Assembly: GCA_949751835.1 (NCBI GenBank)
Contig: CATKHK010000001.1
Span: 620,001 to 684,000 of the forward strand
Direction of reading: 5' to 3'
DNA: 64,000 nt
Source of the DNA: Blepharisma japonicum
Lineage: Eukaryota; Ciliophora; Heterotrichea; Heterotrichida; Blepharismidae
Numbering within the stretch: the first letter of the stretch is position 1; each line of letters begins with the position of its first letter. Both the position numbers and the translations under genes were made by a program. The notes below the pieces were generated by a model. That model saw only the letters and a list, made by a program, of their open reading frames with translations, had not been told where the DNA came from and did not search any database. This document shows positions 55,155 to 64,000 of this stretch, piece by piece.

Positions 55155-57104
55155 TTATTTATCTTTTCGGCTACTATCTAGATGTCTGTATAATAAATAT
55201 ATCAAAATCAAAGTCAAAATCCCTAAGCTACACCACACAATTCCTTGATATAGCTCTAGCCTTCTAATATCATTTGAAGCAATACCCCATACCACTAAAT
55301 CACCAATAATCTTCCCAAACAGCACTGCTTGTGTTGAAAGAAAGCCGCTATCTGCTAATCCTTTTGATATCTTTTTAGGCAATTTTATCGAAATTAATGA
55401 ATTCGAGACCCCATCCGCTACATCAGTTGCTAAAAATAAAATAATTGAACTTAGGGTAAACTGAAATTCTGAAATATCCCCAAAGTCCAAAAACAAGCCG
55501 CTCCCGGCTATGACAGCAATTCCAGCAATAAATAAAAATTCCCTTTCACTAAATTTTACAGTCAAAACACCAATGAAACAGTGAGAAATCATAGGAATTA
55601 GGCACAAACTTGATATTAAAATTCCTAGATAGTTAAAAGAAAGCTCATTATCCTTGAAAAATGGGAATTTGGTAATAGGAGCTGATGATATAAAGCCTTC
55701 CTGTATTAATGATGCTACTACGAGTGTTCATGCACAGAGACCTACAGCCCAATAACTATGATTCCAGTGGTTAGAATTATTAAACCTATTAATAATCAGC
55801 TCTTTTGAGGTATCTTCAAAAACAAATAGAAAAATGATTAAATACAGAACCATTACACAAGTCCAGATTATGGTAGAAAATATTTGTTCACCATACGATA
55901 ATACAGAAAAATTGATGATATCAAAAAATACAGCTAGAAGCGGGCCACTGGCCATGCCAATTGCAATGATTAATACAAGACCTGCGCTTCATCTTGCTCG
56001 GTTTTCATTAGAAACATGTTCAGCCATATACATTTTTGAAATTAAGCCTGAACCTCCAATTCCTAATAAAAGACGACCTAAAAATAAAAGACTTCCTAGC
56101 TCAAAATGTAAGGCAAGCCCGTTAGTGATATTTCCTAATAATATTCAAAGTGCAGCAGTTCCTATAGGCAGTTTATAGCTATATCTTGTCCATATTCCTG
56201 TAATCATACCAAAAACTAATGATGCCATTGGCGTACAAGCATTTAACAGCCCAACATAAGATTCTGGATAATCGAGCTCTTTAAGATAATATTTCGAAGT
56301 AATGCAAAGCATGCACACATTACTGGAATATAAAAATACTAAAACTAATATCAATACTAGGTTTCTCATAGGAGAGCTCCTAGGCTCAATTATAACCGGA
56401 CCTTCTATATCATTACCCACTTGGTGATAAAGATACACAGCAAGAGGCTTATTGTTTTTCACTAAATAATAATTACGTTTGTAATGTTGATTTTTAAAAT
56501 CATCAATTGTAAGATCAAGAATTTCTAATTTGTCTTTTAGACTGGCACCCAATAAAGACTCTTGGGTTTTTTGCTCTATTAGATGCTTGCATTTAGTGTA
56601 GTGGATATTTTGCAAGTCATCAAGAATTTTTTGTAAAACATTTTCTGATATAGCATTGCTGAATTTTTTGTTTATGTTATGCAGTCTATTTTGAATAATA
56701 TCTCTTGCTCTTTTTTGGTATTTAAAAATATGTGATTCATATCTTTTGATAAGTACTCTTGTTGCCTGCAAATTTAAAACTATAAATAAACAGATTTCCA
56801 TTGACTCGTGAGCAAGTTTAATCAAGGTTTCTAAATAAACGTGGAGATCCTCTGAATGTCATTTTCTTAATGATTTTTTTTCTTCTTTTAATTTTAACCT
56901 CATTTCTTCTAGAGAAACTAAGGTGTGAACATAAAAGCTAGTAAATCGATCAACTTCTTCTTCAAGTTTACTAAAAAATGGACTATTTTCTTCTAAAGAG
57001 ATTGAAAACTCAAACCCACTTAACTCTGAAATTGCTGGCAAATCTAGATATTTATTGAATCATTGTGGCCGCTTTGAGACTGCAAATTTTTCATCAAAAT
57101 GCAT
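55155..57104 (-). CDS. SPX-MFS transporter
   Basis: 649 residues, one frame with TGA = Trp at several positions. The start MHFDEKFAVSKRPQWFNKYLDL and the following long helices (through residue ~220) have the SPX pattern, a sensor of inositol pyrophosphates. From ~residue 245 the protein is a 12-helix-like MFS transporter (NLVLILVLVFLYSSNVC, GLLNACTPMASLVFGMITGI, IWTRYSYKLPIGTAAL). SPX-MFS proteins are phosphate transporters of vacuole-like compartments (plant PHT5/VPT) in the families I know. A role in storing or releasing phosphate is the natural inference. Confidence 0.75.
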
Positions 57105-57300
57105 AATTATTATTAATGGCTTTTAGCAAGTATCAATGATACAACTTTCCAGGTTTTTCGATGTCTTATGTGTTAAATAAGAAAATAAATAATAAATAGT
57201 GCAAAATTGAATTTAAAGAATAAATTTAAGACCTAGATTATTTTTCAACTTCTCCGTATAAATCCAATAATTCTTATTATAATAGCAAAAAAAATTCATA

Positions 57301-59505
57301 TTAAATATGTGCATCTTTTGTAAAATTCGTCCTATACACACTTGATTTAGGATGTATCGGTGGTAAATATTCTTTTTTATTTCCAGGGCTCAGCGATCTT
57401 TGTCTTTTTTCTCTTTCGACCAAGCTCAAAATTTTTGTTAATTTCGCATCAAGCCCATCTAATTTATCTTCAACCCCTTTCATTTGGCTTCTCATCGCTA
57501 CATATTCCGTTTCAGTTTCCTGGCCAAAGGACTGTGAAAGTCCTTTATCCATGCTTTCACTTAAAATGGATGTCCCTGTTTTTTTCCTCTCCAATTTCCT
57601 TTCAACCCTTTCTATTTTTTGTTGTCCAGCAATATTATTAAAGCTTACTTCTTTCTTGAGCTCTACTGTTTCTATTAAATCAATGATTTCTTGTTTTGAA
57701 GAGTTATTTCTTCGTTTTCTTTCTTCTGAAACTTGCTTTATTTCTTGAGCGACCCTTGGATACTCTTTCATCATATTGTCGAAAATACTTTTTGTAAGGA
57801 TAAGGAGCTCAGTTTTTCATTCTGATAAGGCTGAAAACTCACGTGGGGATTGCTCTATAAGCTCGATTTCTCCAAAATATGACCCAGATATCATATTTTT
57901 AAATACTAGGTTTTTTCGGCCATATACAAAACCAATCCGTCCTTCAACAATGAAATATGCCTCGTCTGCATAATCACCTTTTTTATATAAAAACTGTTTT
58001 GGTTTGATAAAGCTGTGTTTTAGACGAGGGAGAATATCAGCCAAAAACGCTACTTCTTTATTAGAAAAAAAATTAATTTTTTGAGCTGCACATTGGAACA
58101 TTGACATTCCAATATCATATCGTAAAGTTTTGGGAAGGTCAGAAATGATTAGAGATCTTTCATTGTCGTCTAAAGTTAAGGTTTCTAAATGAATTTTTAT
58201 TTTTTTCCCTATTTCAAGGGTAAGGTTTGGAGGAAGCATTGTGTCTTTCGAAAATAGATCAATCAATTGCATTTTAGCATTTATCAAGGATTTTTTTTCG
58301 TCCATAGAGCTAAGAACTGAAGATAGAGAACCAACCACAAATGAATAAAATCCTATTCCAAAAATCATCCAGATTATAGAAATTATCATTTCAGCTTCTG
58401 TAGTTGCATGGATATCCCCAAATCCTACAGTAGTCAAAACAGTTACCGCCCAGTACATGCTTGCTAAATATAAATATCCACTGGACTCATCTACCATCTT
58501 ACTAACTACAACCCATGTATCTGGGCTAAAGTTATCTAATTTAGCTGAATAATACCACATACATGCACATAGATGGACTAATATTGCTATTATCGCTATA
58601 CCTGAAAGCAGCCTTGCAACTCCTTGGTGAGATGTAAAAAATAAGCCGACTTTGTCTGACTTTAAAAATGTATCAAGGATTTTTACTATTCGGCTAGCCC
58701 TTACAATTCTTGTTAATCTTGCCATTCTTAAAAGGCGAACTAAAGAGCTTGAATTATTTCCAGATGTTGGGAATAAAGTAAAAGGAAACACAGAAACACA
58801 GTCAATAATAAAAGTCCCTCTTATGTAGTTTAAAGCTATTGATTTTCTTGAAGAAATAATTTTTCCGTCTTTATTTGTGTATGCTGTGTTAAATATCACT
58901 AAAATATCCAATCCGAATCCAATAGCAACTGTAGTGTCGAAATAAAATCAAAACCCTTCTCCGTTTAGATTGTCAGTAAAAGATATGAGTCAAGGCATAA
59001 TAATTAAAGTATACCCTAGGAAAAGCAAAATAATAGTGTTTCATATAGATAAAATTATGGAATCTGGAAGAAAAACAGTGTATCTAACTTTTACTGCCTC
59101 GGTTTCAGCTTTTTCTTCAACATATTTTTTTTTCATAACATGCTGAATATTTTTTTTATAAGAATTGTGAGCATCGAATAGAAGTGACCCAGTTCCATAC
59201 AGCCTGATATCTTCAAGCATTAAAGTAAACATACGAAAACCTTTCATTTTCCTTTTTGCTCGTTGAAATATAGCATAAGCATTAAAATTCTGTACAGGCT
59301 TACTTAAAATAAATTCTCTGCGTCGCGAAGTCAAGCTTTGCTCAAGCGAATGGTCAGAATCTTCATCTATTGAAATTAAATTTGGCATTTGACTGGTTGT
59401 GAGCTCGCTTTCTTCAAATGAAGGGACTGCATCATATAAATAGCGCAAATTAGGCTTTTTAGTCTTCAAATCTGATAGTTTTAGAGTTTCTTCTGCGCTT
59501 GACAT
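57301..59505 (-). CDS. Voltage-gated K+ channel with cyclic-nucleotide-binding domain
   Basis: 734 residues in one frame. After a cytosolic N terminus (~155 residues) come six membrane segments. S4 carries repeated Arg (LVRLLRMARLTRIVRASRIV, ~255-275). The pore helix leads to the filter TTVGFGD (~355-361), and its GFGD resembles the GFG filter of the EAG/hERG group. The C-linker and cNBD follow (FLYKKGDYADEAYFIVEG, ~505; then SGSYFGEIELIE). A charged C terminus includes a coiled coil (~615-710). This is the KCNH/EAG-like or ciliate cyclic-nucleotide channel family. Whether it is opened by cAMP or cGMP is not visible. Confidence 0.85.
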
Positions 59506-59852
59506 TCAATTTTTTGAGATTATTGATTAATTAAATATGAATCCGAAAAATCGCAAAATAAAATTATATGAAATGAAGTCATGATTAAAAATAAAGAATC
59601 TTTAGAGATTTAGATATTTAATACATTGATAAATCAAATAATGGAATTATACATTTTTCTTTCATCTAATTATGCTAAAATCTTTATTGTGATATTTGAT
59701 AGCAATTAAGCACTTAAAACAATTCAAGCGTATCATTATTGAGCAGTGTCTTGCAGAATTAGCATAATTGACAATCTATTTTTAAAATAGTTATTATATA
59801 AGCTCATTCTTTCTAAAATTAAATAAATATGTTATTTTCGCATTTTGGTTAT
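59506..59852. other. Intergenic
   Basis: 347 bp upstream of the channel gene and downstream of the GRAM/VASt gene, both on the minus strand. AT-rich; nothing recognised. Confidence 0.5.
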
Positions 59853-62699
59853 TTATGATACTTTATTAATAATTAAATTTTGAATCTCCAGCATGTCACT
59901 TTCTAATGCTCCAATTCTCCACCACAATCTTATTACAGTAATGCACAATAACACTATTATTCCAATTAAGGCATACATAACCCAGTCGCTTTCCTTTGAT
60001 TTGGTCTCCTCAACCTTTATTGGTTGCAAAGGTGCAATTTCAACCTTTATTCCTAATTTCTCTCCGATTTTTTTCTGTGCCATTGGAATTCACATAGTCT
60101 GAATTATCATTCTTCCTTCTTTAGTGCCGGATCCTTCCATTTTCCCACTGAATATTGTGGACTTATGAAAAACCAGTCCATAATGTGCTTCAAGATTTGA
60201 CTTTTCCTCTCCATGTATTCTTCATTTGAAATAAGCTTTAAAATAATCACAATACGGAACCCCAACAATATCAACTACCGAATCTACCACAAATTCAGTT
60301 TTGGATATAAGATGTGCAGTGTGTTCTTCAACAGTTCCGCACGAGTCAGGCATAAATGGCAGTTTTTCTCGTAGCTTATGATTAAACTTCAGTTTTCTCG
60401 TCGATATTTTAGGTCAAGATCCTTCTTCAGCTCCTTCTTTATAATAATCCTGAATAGGGGGTGATCATTTGGTGACCTCTATATCATATTCCCCTCTTGT
60501 ATTCAAATAATTCATTAAAAATCCGTCATCGTCATCTGAAAAAAAATATTCAAAAACTTTTTGTGGACAAGCATCAAGAGCAATAGGGCGCTGTATAAGA
60601 TCATATTTCACATAAGCCATAGGAACCTGCTCTATGTTTACTACAGGGGTTCCTTTGATGTCTCTCATTAATTTGCTAAGCTGAAGCCTATGATTTCGTG
60701 TTTCTACTTTAAATTCACATAAAATATGTGATCTTTTTAATGCTTGTGTTGGGGACATTTTCAGTAAATTGTTTATAGTCGCAAGAGCTTGGTCTCGAAA
60801 TAAAAAGGATGCAAATAAAATTTCACTGGAATGAGTAGTTATAGATAAAGCAGTATCAAAAATTAAGGCAATTTGGCGCTTTTCTACTTTTATAATGTCA
60901 GATAAAGGTATAGCTAATAAAGTTTCTCTGCCAAAAAGGGTGCTAGAATTAAAATAAGAATGAAAGCAGAGGTGAGAGGTCGTCAAATACATCCTGCCAT
61001 GTAGAAGGATTTTTTGACTTAAAGCACAGGTGAAGCTATCAACTATTTGGGTTTCCGGGCTGAGCCCGAATTTTGAGATGATATTTCCTTCTGGCTCGAT
61101 CTCTTCTTCTTGATTAATGAGCTCTTCACTTTCTAACGAAGCATTTCTTGATATTTGAGACATTTGCCTTATTTCTTTTATAGAATCGTCAGTAAGCTCT
61201 CTTTTCTGATATAAATTGATATCTTTGTATTCTCCTTCAATTTCAAGCTCTCCAAGCTCTTTTTCTGCTTTATCAGCAATATCATCTATTGAATTATATA
61301 AATCCTCTTCAAGCCTATGCAAGTCTTCAAATACTGCTTTTATATTTTCTAGATTATTTTTTTCCTCTTCATTGCTTTCAGATAAAGTCCCTAGGATTTT
61401 GGACAAACTTGCTGATTTTACATTAAAAAATTCTTTTATATTAGGTGAGCTTGTCGCTGATCTAGATGAATAAGATCCTCTTTGAGACCTGTCAGTGTAT
61501 AAAGGATCATTTCCCTCCACAAAATTTAAAATTGATACCCTAATAGCTCTTTTGATATTTTCTTGATTTTTTAAGACTTCAGAAAAGGGCTCAAGCCCAA
61601 GTTTTCTTATTTCACCTGCAAAGAGCTGATAAACCTTCCCAATTTCAGTAAATGCTGAACAGTAAACATCCCAATGACTTTTTCCAATAGTTTTTGCAGC
61701 TATATAGTTTGGTAGTTTAAATGTAGCTAAAGTATTTTCTAATGATTTTCCTAAGTCTTCTTCTAAGCAAATCGTATTGAAAATAAAATCTTTAAATGCT
61801 TTTATCATAGTTGTCCTTTCATCAATAAGCATAGCTTGTGACTCAAATTTTTCTTTATGTATATCATCTGTAAATATATTCATATCTTTGCTGATTTTGA
61901 TATCAAACGTAAAATCTTCTGATTCTTCAATGTTTTGGAATCTTGCCAAGACGTATTCTTTTCTAATGACTATCATTTTCTTGATTATCGCAATCATTGC
62001 ATAATAACTACTTAGTAAGATGTGGAGTGAATCAAATTCAAGGTCTAGCACAGATGAATGGGTGGTGTACAGAGTGCTTTCTAATGCTTCATGCTTTTCA
62101 AATACTAGCTCAGCTTGGGTTTCAATATCAGACTGAGTGGTTTTTAGATCTTTGCTATTAGTTCTCAATTTCTCTTTAAATTTCTGAGCTAATCCGAGCT
62201 GGTAGCTGTTTCCAGGCTCACTCTTCGCTTTTTCAAAAGCTGCTTGTGTGGACTCAACCTCCTTGGTCTGTTTTTCTAGCTTAGCTTTCAGCTTAAAATA
62301 AAGGATTTTTGCTTGGTTTAGATCTTTCATGCCCATGGAAGTACTTTCTTTTATTCAAGTCTTGCATGAGTTTATATCAGAAACTAGCTGGTTGAATTTT
62401 TGCATTATGCTGAAATTTAATGCCAAGCCAGATTTGCTATAATCTTCTCCAAGCTTCTCACTAAACTCACCAAAAAACTTTAATGAATTTACTAAATGCT
62501 TATTTTCATTTGATGTATTTTTAAATAAAGCCGTTAAGAATGCTCTGCCTGTTTTGGAAAGAGCCTTCCCATATGTATCAAACAAAAGTGTTGTGTCATT
62601 AAAAAGCGTTCTGATGATTTTTCAGTGTTTTTTAAGGCTGGATAGTTTTGATAGCCATTGTTCAACATATTGAGCCTGCTCAGAAAATTGTTCTTTCAT
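59853..62699 (-). CDS. Lam/Aster-like protein: helical N domain, GRAM, VASt, membrane anchor
   Basis: 948 residues in one frame with TGA = Trp at several positions. The N-terminal ~350 residues are a long alpha-helical, BAR-like region (EQAQYVEQWLSKLSSL, GMKDLNQAKILYFKLKAKLE). A GRAM domain follows near 530 (KILLHGRMYLTTSHLCFHS). A VASt domain (~690-870) includes VNIEQVPMAYVKYDLI, VEEHTAHLISKTEFVV and MEGSGTKEGRMIIQT. A transmembrane helix (YALIGIIVLLCITVIRLWW) lies near the C terminus. This order matches fungal Lam1/Lam3 and is related to animal Aster/GRAMD1 proteins, which transfer sterols at ER-plasma membrane contact sites. Confidence 0.8.
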
Positions 62700-62929
62700 T
62701 AGATTTTTATATATTTTTCTATTGATGGTGCTTAAAATTAAGTCAATTTTTGAAAATTTATGTATATTTTTATTGGATTGAAATAATAATGGAGCATTTA
62801 GTTACTCATGTCAATTTGGCATTAAAAATAAAACATAATAATTCATTAGATTTTAGTGAAAATTAATTATATACTAAATATTAATAATTGAAATCTCTAT
62901 TTAATTTAGAAGAGAATAATAAGTAAGTG

Positions 62930-64000
62930 ATGGAGACACCTTTATTTTTGCGCAAGAAAAAGCTTTTCTTTGTCTTCACAAGTGCTGCAAAACCTGTATG
63001 GACTCGATATGGCTCAGAAACTGATTTATCCACATTTATCGGATCGTTAGCAGCGATTTTGTATAAGTTTCAAAATTATTATACAGGAATTCAAGACTCA
63101 CTGAGATATCTCCGCACTGCTGATATGTATGTTGTATTTCTATGCACTGAGGCTTTATTTTATGTCTGCATATCGAAAGGCAAAGATTCCCTTGAATCTT
63201 TATATCATCAGTTAAGAATGCTCCACACAAAAGTTATATCAACATTAACAGACAATATAACAACAATGCTAATATCAAGGCCAAGTTATGATGCTAGAAA
63301 CTTAATGGGTGGCACTCACTCTGCCCTAGATTACTTAATAAGAACAACTGCAGTAAGCCCAAGTATGCTTGATGCTTTCATGCCTGTTCCAATGTTAGCT
63401 CAGCATCGTTCACAAATTCAGCTTTCTTTTAAGAACCACCTAGATGACGATCTTTTATATGGTTTCATTATGACCTCGACTTCAATAATTTACCGCTACT
63501 GCAGAAAAGGGGAAAATATTCACCATATCGACACCTCTCTACTCTTCAACATGCTAGCTTCTCATAATTCATTGAGATCTACTATGTCATGAACTCCAAT
63601 CTGCTTGCCAAATTTCTCTGATAAAGGCTTTGTGTATGCTTATATAACGTTTTTACAAGACTCACAAGTTGGATTAGCATTGCTTTCTGATAATTCATCA
63701 GCGTTTAAGAATTTAAAAACATGTGGAGATGCTATAGAAACAGAGATTAGAGGGCTATTGCCTATTATAGAAGAATCAGTTAAATCTATTCCTTATTCTG
63801 TAAGTATCTGTGGGATCAAAGAATTCAAGCATTTTATATACATGACAAAGTCAGTTGACCAATACACCATGTCAGGATTTACCCCATCTACAAGAGATTT
63901 TTTGCCAGAAATGCCAATTGAGATTTATAAAAGAACGCTTAGACGATATTTTACTGCTTATAAATTGTCAAATATTTCTGAATTTTTTAAAGGAAATTAT
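62930..64000 (+). CDS. MON1: MON1, vacuolar fusion factor (Rab7 GEF subunit), 3' part missing
   Basis: 357 residues from the ATG at 62930 to the window edge, with TGA = Trp at 63590. The N terminus has the longin-domain start KLFFVFTSAAKPVWTRYGSE, and further MON1 blocks follow: DSLRYLRTADMYVVFLC, LMGGTHSALDYLI, YRYCRKGENIHHIDTSLL, then WTPICLPNFSDKGFVYAYI. MON1 with CCZ1 exchanges nucleotide on Rab7 and drives endosome-to-lysosome or vacuole maturation. The remaining C-terminal part lies beyond the window. Confidence 0.92.

Overview
The window reads as macronuclear DNA of a heterotrich ciliate, most like Blepharisma. Three things support this. (1) In-frame TGA must be read as tryptophan: in the MOK-type kinase near 33.15 kb, TGA falls exactly where the kinase motif STR-W-YRPPE needs Trp, and many other reading frames run straight through TGA. 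TAA (most genes) and TAG (a minority) remain stops. (2) All eleven introns I could place are exactly 15 nt, GT...AG, with an invariant A at position 10. (3) The DNA is AT-rich and packed, with about 50 protein genes in 64 kb, and many gene gaps of 15-60 bp. I see no telomere, rRNA, tRNA, transposon or CRISPR array. Gene models below assume TGA = Trp; all splice sites and homologies are by eye.

Layout. 0-9.2 kb: partial ArfGAP (-), a moonraker-like coiled-coil gene (+), two coiled-coil or low-complexity genes, and a 1,143-residue CEP76/CC2D2A-type C2 plus transglutaminase-like protein (-). 9.7-17 kb: a small basic protein, a membrane-anchored aspartic protease (-), a TPR/IQ protein, an AIFM2/FSP1-like oxidoreductase, an unknown gene, and a three-intron choline/ethanolamine phosphotransferase. 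17-24 kb: an IQCH homologue, RPA3, coiled-coil genes and a multi-pass membrane protein. 24-34 kb: a STIL-like centriole protein, coiled-coil genes, HSP70 (-) with two heat-shock elements, and MOK kinase. 34-44 kb: a CCT-motif protein, Fip1, a WDR5-like protein, PP2C, a secreted acidic protein, an acylated START-like protein, NDP kinase and a copper-chaperone-like protein. 44-52 kb: coiled-coil genes, a PKA catalytic subunit, an RBR ubiquitin ligase with a duplicated fragment of its own 3' end beside it, an outer-arm docking-complex-like protein, and an Erv1-like protein lacking one redox cysteine. 52-64 kb: small N-acylated proteins, a CBM25-like/sucrose-phosphatase fusion, an SPX-MFS transporter, a cyclic-nucleotide-domain K+ channel, a Lam-like GRAM/VASt protein, and partial MON1.

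The genes do not form an operon or island. There is however a marked excess of cilium, basal-body and centriole functions (STIL-like, CEP76-like, MOK, IQCH, docking-complex-like, moonraker-like, many coiled coils), as expected for a heavily ciliated cell. Others serve membrane traffic and lipid exchange (ArfGAP, MON1, Lam-like, phosphotransferase), signalling (PKA, PP2C, K+ channel) and housekeeping (RPA3, Fip1, HSP70, NDPK).
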